64,000 nucleotides of DNA from Paenibacillus sp. D2_2 (GTDB lineage: Bacteria > Bacillota > Bacilli > Paenibacillales > Paenibacillaceae), in contig NZ_CP133605.1 in the NCBI RefSeq assembly GCF_031199965.1, forward strand, positions 1,272,501 to 1,336,500, given 5' to 3'. A program made the translations under genes and the position numbers. This document shows, in pieces, positions 47,547-56,105 of this stretch. Position 1 is the stretch's first letter. Each line of letters starts with the position of its first letter. A model generated the notes under the pieces. The model ran no database searches and was not told the DNA's origin. It saw only the letters and a program-made list of their open reading frames with translations.

Positions 47547-47873
47547 TTAGTGGCGATCTGCCTCCACTTCCTCTCCGTTGTAGCCATTCAAGAGATCTAT
47601 ACCGTGCATCGTCGTATCAATGTCGGGCATAGCAGGATCGACAGGGGTATCCGACTGTAGCTCATCTGCATCGGGAATATCCGGGAAAGATCCTTCGCGA
47701 TCGTCATTGCTATTGTCTTTAGGGCCGGGTTCGCTTATGCCTTGAGTAATTCGGGTATCAAAGGGGAGTGCATCGCTCTTCGGGATATCGTTCTCGAAGC
47801 GATATTCTGCAAGCAGCTTATATTGTTCGTAAGCAAGATCACCGGTCGTCTTCTGGTTATCGTTATCGTTCAT
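47547..47873 (-). CDS. Small acidic protein, unknown
   Basis: 108 residues, very rich in Asp/Glu/Pro and probably disordered after the first 30 residues (GDLAYEQYKLLAEYRFEND). No domain recognised. GGAGG 7 nt before ATG supports expression. It is convergent with the cyclase gene with a 5-bp gap. Confidence 0.6.
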   Translation of the reverse strand: MNDNDNQKTTGDLAYEQYKLLAEYRFENDIPKSDALPFDTRITQGISEPGPKDNSNDDREGSFPDIPDADELQSDTPVDPAMPDIDTTMHGIDLLNGYNGEEVEADRH

Positions 47874-48064
47874 GATGAAGTTCCTCCAGTATAGTTTCTA
47901 AGGATATTGAGTTGTCTTATGGGAAGTTTGCCCGGATTTCTCGGATTCAACCGTGAATTTGAACACTTGCCTGTATGCCGATATTCCGATCTAACTATTG
48001 ACTTCAAATTGGAGGACGACTACAATTTCCATGAATCGTGCGACGATGCAGGAGGTGAGAAGTT

Positions 48065-49069
48065 ATAGTTACCATATACGATATCGCAAAAAAAACAGGG
48101 TTCTCCCCGACAACGGTCTCCAAGGTTTTCAACGGTTATTCAGATGTCAGCCAGAAGACTAGAAGGATCATTATGGATACTGCTAAGGAACTTGGGTATT
48201 TGCCTAATGCTCATGCCCGGTCTTTGACGACGAAGCGTTCATGGACGATTGGCATCTTGTTCATTGAATCCTCTGGAGCCGGGATTTTGCACCCGTACTT
48301 CGGTGGGGTAATCGAGGGCTTCAAGAAGGTAGCCACCTCTAAAGGATATGACCTGATGTTTGTCTCCAAAGATATTGGCGGCAAGAAGAGTGGCTATCTT
48401 GAGCATTGCAAAATCCGCGGTGTAGACGGCGTTGTCATTGTACTCCCGGATTATACGGACCCGTATTTCATTGAACTGTTGGAATCCGACATCCCTTGTG
48501 TACTGCTTGATCAAGAATCCGACAGCAAGAGTACAGTCTATTCGGATAATGTCGCGGGAAGCATTGAGGCGATTGAATATTTATATTCGCTTGGTCATCG
48601 GGATATTGCCTATATTAACGGTGGTCAGACCTTTGCAGGAGAGAAGCGGATGCAGGGCTACATACAGGCGATGCAGAAATTGGGCTTACCCATTCAAGCA
48701 CAGAGGGTTGTACAAGGAAGCTATGACTATACAGTGGAATCCGGACGAATTGCGATGGAGGAGCTGCTGAAGTCGGATACGCTACCTACGGCGGTCTTTG
48801 TAGCTGGGGACAATCTCGCAGTTGGTGCGATTGGTGCGATTAAAGCTCATGGTCTATCGGTACCGGAGGATATTTCAGTGATTGGTTTCGATGACATAGA
48901 AATGGCGAAATATTTAACACCGGCCTTAACTACGGTCCGACAGGATACATATGTACTTGGCAAGCGAGCTGCCGACATGTTAATCTATTCCATAGAAGGC
49001 GGAACAGAGGTACAAACGGCCGTTATTCCGGTCGAGTTGGTAATCCGGGATTCATGCCGTTCGCGGTGA
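48065..49069 (+). CDS. LacI-family regulator with no canonical start codon
   Basis: About 334 residues. The HTH reads VTIYDIAKKTGFSPTTVSKVF, hinge SDVSQKTRRIIMDTAKELGYLPNAHARSL, then the sugar-binding core (GFDDIEMAKYLTPALTTVRQD). The frame upstream of the HTH has stop TGA at 48056-48058 and then only GAA GTT ATA GTT ACC; AGGAGGTG at 48050-48057 points to ATA 48065 where ATG GTT ACC would be expected. So either ATG was miscalled or mutated to ATA, or a rare start is used. The first normal ATG (48170) would cut off the DNA-binding domain. It is followed by a large palindromic operator and a phosphorylase gene that it probably controls. Confidence 0.82.
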   Translation: MVTIYDIAKKTGFSPTTVSKVFNGYSDVSQKTRRIIMDTAKELGYLPNAHARSLTTKRSWTIGILFIESSGAGILHPYFGGVIEGFKKVATSKGYDLMFVSKDIGGKKSGYLEHCKIRGVDGVVIVLPDYTDPYFIELLESDIPCVLLDQESDSKSTVYSDNVAGSIEAIEYLYSLGHRDIAYINGGQTFAGEKRMQGYIQAMQKLGLPIQAQRVVQGSYDYTVESGRIAMEELLKSDTLPTAVFVAGDNLAVGAIGAIKAHGLSVPEDISVIGFDDIEMAKYLTPALTTVRQDTYVLGKRAADMLIYSIEGGTEVQTAVIPVELVIRDSCRSR

Positions 49070-49092
49070 TGTTCCGGTTCTCTTTTTTTTAG

Positions 49093-49120
49093 CGAAAATC
49101 GAAACCGGTTTCGATTTTCG
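49093..49120. promoter_or_regulatory. 28-bp perfect palindromic operator
   Basis: Half-site CGAAAATCGAAACC with its exact reverse complement, centred at 49106/49107. The core GAAACCGGTTTC is the LacI-family pattern with central CG. It lies 24 bp after the regulator stop and 42 bp before the phosphorylase start. No T-tract follows on either strand in terminator orientation, so I read it as an operator. Confidence 0.7.
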
Positions 49121-49162
49121 TAATTAAAAACGAAACCTAAATAGATTGGAGTGCAATTATCA

Positions 49163-52100
49163 ATGCCTAAGTATGCATTTAAAGACCACGCATTTGTAAT
49201 TGAGCAGTTTGATAAAGCAAGGCCGTTTTCCAGCTTCCTCCCAGGAATTGCTGGGCTGAAGGGGATTCCGATGTGGACTTTCTATGCGAATCGGGGCCAG
49301 GCCATTTGCAGCTTCGGGATTCGCGACAAGAACAGTCCGATTATGGAATTTTCCCCTGCCAGCATCTCCTATCAATCGGTATCGATGAAGGGGTTCCGAA
49401 CGTTCATTAAAATAGACGGGGCGGATTCCATATATGAACCGTTTCAGAGCGCGGCTCCAGATTGTGACGCCGTGCGTAGAATGGAAATTCGCCCAAATGA
49501 GATTAGTATTACAGAGGTTCATGCATCCAAAGGCTTGCAGATCAAGGTGACTTATTTTCATATTCCAAATGATGATTTTGCTGCGCTTGTTCGTAAGGTT
49601 GAGCTGACGAATATTACTGGTCAGCCGATTCATATGGAAGTTCTTGATGGGATGCCAGAAATACTCCCGTACGGAGTGGAGAATTCAGGGTATAAGGAGA
49701 TAGGTAACCTGTTACGCAGCTGGATGGAGGTTGAGAATCTGGACAGAGGCGTTCCATACTACCGCGTACGTTCCAGTACAGGTGACGAGGCTGAAGTCAG
49801 CGAGGTGAAGAGTGGGCACTTCTATTTATCTTTTAACGATGAAGGGCAGCTTATCCAACCGATTGCTGATTTTGAGATTATCTTTGGTGATAATACATCG
49901 CTCGGTTATCCCGACCGCTTTGCCGACCATTCGATTACTGAGCTCAAGGGGGAGGCCCAGTACTGTACCAATAAAGTACCGTGTGGCTTTAGCGGAACGG
50001 AAGTATCCCTGGAACCAGGACAGAGCAAAATTATCTATACATTAATTGGGCATTTCGACAGTTTGGATCGATTGAATCAGAAGGTATCCTCGATCACATC
50101 CCCGGCTTATGTAGAAGAGAAGTATACGGAAGCGGGCACACTGACGGAGGAATTAACCGATGATATCGCGACAAGAACTGCCGAGCCGCTCTTTGATGCG
50201 TATAGCAGACAGAGCTATCTTGATAACTTCTTACGCGGAGGCTACCCGTTTATATTCGACAATGGAGAGAACGGCTTCGTCATACATTTATATTCACGCA
50301 AGCATGGCGATCCTGAACGGGATTACAATTTCTTCTCGATCGCTCCAGAATTCTATTCACAGGGCAACGGGAATTTCCGCGATGCGAATCAGAACCGGCG
50401 TAGCGATATTTACTTCAATCCAAGGGTCGGGACGTTCAATATCAGAACCTTCTTTAGCCTAATTCAGGCTGACGGGTACAACCCATTGAGTGTGGAGGGC
50501 ACAAGCTTCCAGGTACCTTCTGATAAGGCGTTGCAGCTGAAGGAATGGCTCGAAACTGCACTTCATTCTCACCGGCAGGAGATTGAGAAGATCTGTCTTG
50601 GCAAGTTTACTCCAGGCCAGATAATCACTTATGTGGCTAGCCGCTGTGTGAAACTGAATGTTAGCGAAGAAGAACTGCTTACCGGGATTTTGAAGTTGGC
50701 TGTTCAGAATATTGAGGCTTCCTTCGGAGAAGGCTACTGGTCGGATCACTGGACGTATAATATGGATCTGATCGATAGCTATCTGGATATTTTCCCGGAT
50801 CACAAAGCGGGAATGCTCTTCGAGGAGAAGGATTACACTTACTTTGATAGCCCGGTTCGAGTTCTACCACGCAGCGAGAAGTATGTGCTGAATGGCGACC
50901 AGGTTCGCCAGTATGGGGCAACGATCCATGATGAGGAGAAAATGCAGAAGCTTGGGTTGTCTTTGAAGCGTACGAACTGGCTGAAAACCGGGTATGGCAG
51001 CGGAGAGGTTTATCGTACGAATCTATTCGTTAAGCTGTTGTCTCTCTCCCTGGTGAAGTTTGCCACACTGGATCCTTATGGGATGGGGATCGAGATGGAG
51101 GGTAATAAACCCGGCTGGAACGATGCGATGAACGGCATTCCAGGTTTGTTCGGCTCAGGCATGAGCGAGACTTTCGAATTGACGCGAATCGTGAAGTTCG
51201 TGTTGGAGGCGGCTGCGGAATCGCCAGATCAACGGGTCGGATTGCCTAAGGAAATGGCCACTCTTCTTCAGAAAGTAGCCGGATATTTAACGCAGAACTT
51301 GTCCGGTGAATTGACGGATTTTGATTATTGGGATCAGGTGGCCTCGGCCCGTGAGCAATATCGCGACGAGATCCGATTCGGTATTAGCGGAGAGGAAGTC
51401 ATACTGAAGGCAGGTGAATTACTGTCAACTTATCGCCAGATAGAACAGAAGCTTGATCAAGGCATTAAGCTGGCGATTCAGTTCGGAAACGGATTAACGC
51501 CAACTTATTTTGTATTTGAGGCGGTAAAATATGAAGCTGTTGTTGATGAACAGGGTAAACCTGTCATTAGCGGTTACGGCCTGCCGAAGGCTAAGGTCAA
51601 ACGATTTGATCCAAGACCGCTTCCGCATTTTCTTGAGGGTCCGGCACGTTGGATGAAGACGCTGAATGATCCGGAAGAAGCAAGAAGAGCCTATGAGCAA
51701 ATTCGCCGCAGTGATCTGTTCGACGACAAGATTCAAATGTATAAAACTTCGGTGAGTCTTGAAGGAGAGGGCCATGAGATCGGACGTATCCGCGCTTTTA
51801 CTGCAGGCTGGCTGGAGCGGGAATCCGTATTCCTGCATATGAGCTATAAATATCTGCTTGCTCTGCTGAAGAGTGGGTTACAGGAACAGTTCTATAATGA
51901 GATGAGAACCTCATTGATTCCGTTCCTTGATCCGGCGGTATATGGCCGCAGCACACTGGAGAATTCGTCCTTTATCGCTACCAGTGTCAATCCAGACCCT
52001 AAGGTGCATGGTCGGGGCTTTGTGGCCAGACTTAGTGGCTCTACGGCTGAATTTATCAGCATATGGATGATGATGATGGCAGGGCCACATGTATTCCGAA

Positions 52101-52384
52101 TAGAGGAAGATGAACTGCAATTGGCTTTTGCTCCGTCATTACCGGGCTGGTTGTTCGATGAACAGGGAGAAGTCTCGTTCAAGTTCTTGGGAACAACAGA
52201 TGTGACTTATCATAATCCGAGTAGAAGAAATACGTATGGCCCGGACCGGGTATTGATTCAATCCATTGCCCTACGGCGTAAAGACGGCAATAGCATTCTA
52301 GTAGATGCTCCCGTAATCAGCGGTAGGTTAGCAGAAGAGATCCGGACAGGTGAATTTGCTGCGATTCGGATCGAACTCGGTTAG
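49163..52384 (+). CDS. GH94-family phosphorylase, probably 1,2-beta-oligoglucan phosphorylase type
   Basis: 1073 residues, single intact frame. The N-terminal opening (FSSFLPGIAGLKGIPMWTFY, NRGQAICSFG) and the length match the ~1100-residue SOGP-type GH94 enzymes rather than the ~800-residue cellobiose phosphorylases. The (alpha/alpha)6 domain contains KPGWNDAMNGIPGLFGSG, the position of the catalytic acid Asp in GH94 (WND). These enzymes cleave beta-glucan oligomers with phosphate, giving glucose-1-phosphate inside the cell; 1,2-beta linkage is inferred. No signal peptide. Weak ribosome-binding site (TTGGAG); GTG 49151 is an alternative start. Controlled by the upstream LacI regulator and palindrome; no sugar transporter adjacent. 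Confidence 0.85.
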   Translation: MPKYAFKDHAFVIEQFDKARPFSSFLPGIAGLKGIPMWTFYANRGQAICSFGIRDKNSPIMEFSPASISYQSVSMKGFRTFIKIDGADSIYEPFQSAAPDCDAVRRMEIRPNEISITEVHASKGLQIKVTYFHIPNDDFAALVRKVELTNITGQPIHMEVLDGMPEILPYGVENSGYKEIGNLLRSWMEVENLDRGVPYYRVRSSTGDEAEVSEVKSGHFYLSFNDEGQLIQPIADFEIIFGDNTSLGYPDRFADHSITELKGEAQYCTNKVPCGFSGTEVSLEPGQSKIIYTLIGHFDSLDRLNQKVSSITSPAYVEEKYTEAGTLTEELTDDIATRTAEPLFDAYSRQSYLDNFLRGGYPFIFDNGENGFVIHLYSRKHGDPERDYNFFSIAPEFYSQGNGNFRDANQNRRSDIYFNPRVGTFNIRTFFSLIQADGYNPLSVEGTSFQVPSDKALQLKEWLETALHSHRQEIEKICLGKFTPGQIITYVASRCVKLNVSEEELLTGILKLAVQNIEASFGEGYWSDHWTYNMDLIDSYLDIFPDHKAGMLFEEKDYTYFDSPVRVLPRSEKYVLNGDQVRQYGATIHDEEKMQKLGLSLKRTNWLKTGYGSGEVYRTNLFVKLLSLSLVKFATLDPYGMGIEMEGNKPGWNDAMNGIPGLFGSGMSETFELTRIVKFVLEAAAESPDQRVGLPKEMATLLQKVAGYLTQNLSGELTDFDYWDQVASAREQYRDEIRFGISGEEVILKAGELLSTYRQIEQKLDQGIKLAIQFGNGLTPTYFVFEAVKYEAVVDEQGKPVISGYGLPKAKVKRFDPRPLPHFLEGPARWMKTLNDPEEARRAYEQIRRSDLFDDKIQMYKTSVSLEGEGHEIGRIRAFTAGWLERESVFLHMSYKYLLALLKSGLQEQFYNEMRTSLIPFLDPAVYGRSTLENSSFIATSVNPDPKVHGRGFVARLSGSTAEFISIWMMMMAGPHVFRIEEDELQLAFAPSLPGWLFDEQGEVSFKFLGTTDVTYHNPSRRNTYGPDRVLIQSIALRRKDGNSILVDAPVISGRLAEEIRTGEFAAIRIELG

Positions 52385-52419
52385 AGGCTATATTGATCAA
52401 ATAGCCATTGGTAGTTTCT

Positions 52420-52454
52420 GATAGCTTCTGACATGGTCAGAGGCTATCTTTTTT
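52420..52454 (+). terminator. Terminator of the phosphorylase gene
   Basis: GATAGCTTCTGAC / GTCAGAGGCTATC hairpin with ATG loop, then T6. The remaining 52455-52724 shows no gene and only AT-rich promoter-like sequence for the kinase. Confidence 0.9.
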
Positions 52455-52724
52455 ACTTGTTGCCGTCTTACGGTGAAACAGATACGATGTTGTGTATAGG
52501 GACAACAACGCTCCAACAATATTGCGGAATAGGGTACAACTTGCCCAAAAGTATTCATAGATTAAATGCGGCAATCACGTTAAAATAGATTTTGTTTGTT
52601 ACATATTGGATATGAACTGATTTTATTATGTATTTCTTCCATATAATTGAAGGTTTAGCGTGGAAAGTATCGAATTATTTATTGTGACTGCGTAGCTTGC
52701 TAATTTAGGGTTAGAGGTGCTAGG

Positions 52725-54617
52725 ATGAAAGGTTTTGTAAAAGTTTTAGCTACTATTTTTATAGTGGTAATTGCCGTTTTCAGTGTCTTCTTCATAGAAA
52801 GTACAAATAATAAAAAGAGTGTGGATCAGACAATTGATGAATGGCAGGTTCTATGGATGGATCATTTCGATCCGGAAATGACTACTGAGCAGTTGGAGAA
52901 TGAGAAGGGCTGGATTCATGTAAGGGCGGATGACAAGACGCTGAAAAGGCCTGAGGGTGCAGTAGCTCAATGGGTTAAGATAAAGATCCCTGCTATCTCT
53001 AAAGAAAGTTCATTGCTGTTTAAAAAGATATATGGTTACGATATTATCGTTAAACAGGGAGACCATAAAATCTATGAATCCCATAGGAAATATAAATATG
53101 CAGTTAATGTTGTACTACTGCCTTCTGATCGTCTTGATAAGGGAGAGACGGTATATCTTGGTATTCAGACACCAAATAGAATCGGTATTCAGAGTGGGGT
53201 ATATGTTGGCGATTTTTATAATTTACATAATATGTATGTCAAAAGCAGTTTAAGTGATTTTATTATTGGTAGCAGTCTTATGTTTATTGCATTTACTATG
53301 CTTATTTGTGCGGTGTTTCTTAATGCGGAGTATGCCTCAACTTGGGTAGCTCTTTGCCTGGTGATATTATCCTGTGGTTTCATTATGATCACGTATTCTT
53401 CATTCTTATATTCGACGTATGGTGAGTATGGAAAAGTATATGTAACCTTATTCGATTTGTCATTATATATTTTGCTACCTGCATTTACATATTTCTTTGA
53501 GAAAGTGATTGGTAATGGCTATAAGTCAGTTGTTGTGAAATTTCGGATGTTCCAATTTTATTATTCATTAATCTGTATCGTTTTGTTAGTTATTAATTTA
53601 CTTACACATAATCAAATTTATGGTCTATATAGGTATATGTCATCCACTCCTCTAGGATTGATTATGATATTCCAATTTATTCTATTAATTGCCGTAGCTA
53701 TAACCTATGCGGTTAAGGGGAACAAGGAAGCGCAAATTTTCTCCATCGGTTTTGCCATTTTCGCTGGATTAAGTCTTATTGAATTGATTTGGTTTTATTT
53801 GAAGGAAGGGTACTATGACTTGTTCCTATGGAAGTGGGGAGTGGTCAGCTTTCTCTTATCTCTTATTGTGATAATGGGGAAACGTTTTGCTCGTAATCAT
53901 GAACAAATCGTAGAGTACTCTAAGCAGTTAGAAATGTTTAATAATGAGCTTCAACGATCGGAAAAGATGGAGATTATTAGCGAACTTGCAGCTTCTGTTG
54001 CGCATGAGGTTCGTAATCCACTCCAAGTAACGCGTGGATTTTTGCAGCTCTTATCTGAGAAGAATACGTCGTCGAATCAGTTATATTTGAACATGGCCCT
54101 TGATGAACTGGATCGGGCAGCTTCAATTATTACTGATTTTCTAACCTTTGCCAAACCGGAAGCCGGGAAGATTACAACGCTTAATGTATTGGAAGAGTTC
54201 ATTCATATTGAAGGAATTCTCATACCACTTGTGAATTTGCAGGGTGGGAAGGTAACGGTGCATATTCCAAGTGAATTGTATATTAAGGGAAGCTCATCTA
54301 AATTTAAGCAGGCATTTATTAATATTATCAAGAATAGTATCGAGGCGCTTCACGGTGAAGGAGAAATCGAAATTTGGGCGCATGGGGATATGGAACAGGT
54401 GAATATCTATATTAAAGATAACGGGGAAGGTATGGACCCTGAGGTGCTGGCCCGCTTAGGCGAACCTTACTTCTCGAATAAGACAAAGGGCACTGGACTT
54501 GGACTTATGGTAACTTTCCGGATTATTGAGGTTATGAAAGGGGAAATTTCATTTACAAGTACAAAAGGAGTTGGGACTGAGGTGCGTGTTTGCTTTCCAA
54601 CAGCTATCAAAAGCTGA
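52725..54617 (+). CDS. Membrane sensor histidine kinase (sporulation-kinase type)
   Basis: 630 residues. One N-terminal helix (residues 8-25), an extracytoplasmic ~150-residue domain, then seven helices (about 180-390), an arrangement like 7TMR-DISM sensors. A short coiled linker leads to HisKA with the phospho-acceptor His in VAHEVRNPLQVTRGFLQLL, N-box NIIKNSIEAL, G1 DNGEGM and G2 GTGLGL. The DHp domain resembles KinB/KinA-type kinases of the sporulation phosphorelay rather than the HisKA_3 domain of ComP. There is no adjacent response regulator. It faces the RiPP precursor gene tail-to-tail (44-bp gap), making it a candidate but unproven receptor of that peptide. Confidence 0.88.
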   Translation: MKGFVKVLATIFIVVIAVFSVFFIESTNNKKSVDQTIDEWQVLWMDHFDPEMTTEQLENEKGWIHVRADDKTLKRPEGAVAQWVKIKIPAISKESSLLFKKIYGYDIIVKQGDHKIYESHRKYKYAVNVVLLPSDRLDKGETVYLGIQTPNRIGIQSGVYVGDFYNLHNMYVKSSLSDFIIGSSLMFIAFTMLICAVFLNAEYASTWVALCLVILSCGFIMITYSSFLYSTYGEYGKVYVTLFDLSLYILLPAFTYFFEKVIGNGYKSVVVKFRMFQFYYSLICIVLLVINLLTHNQIYGLYRYMSSTPLGLIMIFQFILLIAVAITYAVKGNKEAQIFSIGFAIFAGLSLIELIWFYLKEGYYDLFLWKWGVVSFLLSLIVIMGKRFARNHEQIVEYSKQLEMFNNELQRSEKMEIISELAASVAHEVRNPLQVTRGFLQLLSEKNTSSNQLYLNMALDELDRAASIITDFLTFAKPEAGKITTLNVLEEFIHIEGILIPLVNLQGGKVTVHIPSELYIKGSSSKFKQAFINIIKNSIEALHGEGEIEIWAHGDMEQVNIYIKDNGEGMDPEVLARLGEPYFSNKTKGTGLGLMVTFRIIEVMKGEISFTSTKGVGTEVRVCFPTAIKS

Positions 54618-54661
54618 TAGAAAACAACACCTCAAATCCCAACTCCTCGAAAGGCGAGGTG
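54618..54661. terminator. Hairpin between kinase and RiPP precursor
   Basis: CACCTC...GAGGTG with inner CCTCG/CGAGG. On the minus strand it is followed by TTGTTTTCT, suiting termination of the precursor transcript. Confidence 0.6.
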
Positions 54662-54910
54662 CTATTCACCCCACATAACTTGAGGTTGGATATCTTCGGC
54701 TTTTATGACATCCGTTGGCTTAGGTGGCAGTACTAGAAAAAGCTCATTCGAATTCTCTTCAACCGTTGTTACTTTAATATGATCCGGAAGAATCACACCA
54801 AGTACTTCTTGAATAGCCGCCTTTGGATTTTTGAGAAGTTGTGCCTTGAAGTCGGGGTCTTCCCACGCTCTTTGGATAACCTGATTTTGAAGAACGGATC
54901 CTGATGTCAT
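54662..54910 (-). CDS. NHLP-leader RiPP precursor with ComX-like C-terminus
   Basis: 82 residues. The leader is nitrile-hydratase-alpha-like: AWEDPDFKAQLLKNPKAAI, QEVLGVILPDHIKV and NELFLVLPPKP, the NHLP (TIGR03793-type) pattern. The presumed core is short, ...KAEDIQPQVMWGE, with the only core Trp third from the end. ComX of B. subtilis 168 ends in QWGD and is prenylated on that Trp, so I infer Trp modification by the upstream isoprenoid-synthase-like enzyme. There is no GG or double-glycine cleavage site in the core region and no transporter/protease next door. ATG 54910 (AAGGGTG 8 nt before) is preferred over GTG 54919. It has its own extended -10 promoter. Confidence 0.85.
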   Translation of the reverse strand: MTSGSVLQNQVIQRAWEDPDFKAQLLKNPKAAIQEVLGVILPDHIKVTTVEENSNELFLVLPPKPTDVIKAEDIQPQVMWGE

Positions 54911-54950
54911 AGATATCACCCTTTCAAAGAATAGTTAAATTTTCCTTATC

Positions 54951-54956
54951 AGTATA
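54951..54956 (-). promoter_or_regulatory. Extended -10 promoter of the RiPP precursor
   Basis: On the minus strand TGCTATACT (TATACT = 54951-54956) lies between the enzyme stop and the precursor start, about 40 nt before ATG. TTGATA is found 21 nt upstream, too far for a good -35. This would let the precursor be made in excess over the enzyme. Confidence 0.45.
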
Positions 54957-54991
54957 GCATGGATTATTCGGTAAATCTATCAATCAGACTA

Positions 54992-55932
54992 TTACTTGCC
55001 TTTAGTCAACTGTTGAGAGAGTAAGTATTCCAGACCGCCACGCTGCAATATGCTGCGATCCTGTTCAATTTTCCGTGCTATTTCTTCCAATTGATTGCGG
55101 AGATAAGCGTGGAATTCATAGAGAAGATGGAAGTTAGGAATAATATTAGACAGGGTGTTATGAAGTGCATCAGCCTTGTCAGTATATCGTATCAGGCACC
55201 CCTCGACATATACGGCCTGTTTGATCTCCTCCACGTTAGGTCTTCGATCCGATAAATGTAGATCCGATTGAATCATGGACACGAGGCAATTAGAGCTACC
55301 CTCAAGTAGATCCTTCTCCCAATCCTGCCAATCATCGATCATCTGTAGAGTAATAAGTATTAGATCTACAGCCTCCTCCAATTGAGGGATTAGATTCTCC
55401 TGGTTCGATAGCAGCATCATTGCAGCAATAGATAATTTCACGGGTGCTGCTTTGTGGCCTATGCGCACAGGATTCTCCTGGAAGAAATGTTGTTCATTCT
55501 CGTATGTCACCGCGATGGCCCATTCTCCTATGTACTTATCGTAATATGTCCAGAATGGTGAAGGGCTGGGGAAGAGTGCGCTGTAGATCTTAATAAATTC
55601 CGAATGGATAAGCTGAGCTAAGGGAAGTTGTCGCCGCGACACTAGGATAGGGTTGTCCATCGTCTCATCAATCAGGTGGTAATACAGCATCCCCATAATA
55701 TTAGCGATAGAAATCTGATGCACATTGTCCAAGCTGCTAGGTACTTCCTCATGGAGCCAGAAAGGCAGAAGATAGCAAATATAATTCTTGGAACGTTGTT
55801 CCTTCAGCGCATGGAATTTGTCCAGATAATTAAGGGCAGGGCTCCTGAACTCCTCGGGAACGTGGCAAGAATCGATTCCGCCCGCGAGAAAATGAAGCCC
55901 AGATCTTCTTCATAACGAGTTAGCCAGTCCAA
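54992..55932 (-). CDS. Class I isoprenoid-synthase-like enzyme, putative ComQ-type peptide prenyltransferase (frame break)
   Basis: Composite of about 313 residues, all helical. Two Asp-rich motifs of the trans-prenyltransferase/terpene-synthase fold are visible: YYHLIDETMDN (DExxD) and LQMIDDWQDWEKD (DDxxD); these bind Mg-diphosphate. HKAAPVKLSIAAMMLL lies between. No strong identity to ComQ is claimed; the link to peptide prenylation rests on the next gene's ComX-like end. TTG 55932 follows AAGGAGTG; frame 0 runs to ...ESILATF, then one missing T near 55862 joins PEEFRSPALNYLDKF and the main frame at 55732. Alternatives: a terpene synthase working independently, or a scaffold. Precursor starts 81 bp downstream. 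Confidence 0.75.
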
Positions 55933-56105
55933 TTTATCCACTCCTTACATGAACTTTGCGAGTACATACATATAACCATTTTACTAGATAATTGTGAACT
56001 TAAATAGTTTTGTTGTGCAGGAATCGCTGCTGGGCCTAATCCAGAAATGATTTGTTAGGATTAGGCTCAGCAGCAGGCATGTATTATAAGATGGAGCACG
56101 TATAT

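Noticed and set aside
49093..49120. Palindrome as a rho-independent terminator of the LacI gene
   Set aside because: The T-rich stretch (TCTTTTTTTT) precedes the hairpin on the + strand and no T run follows it on either strand. The GAAACCGGTTTC core fits an operator.
52725..55932. A straightforward comQXP orthologue operon
   Set aside because: The precursor leader is NHLP-type rather than ComX-type, the kinase has a KinA/KinB-type DHp domain, is on the other strand, and no ComA-like regulator follows. I keep only the analogy of prenyl-Trp chemistry.
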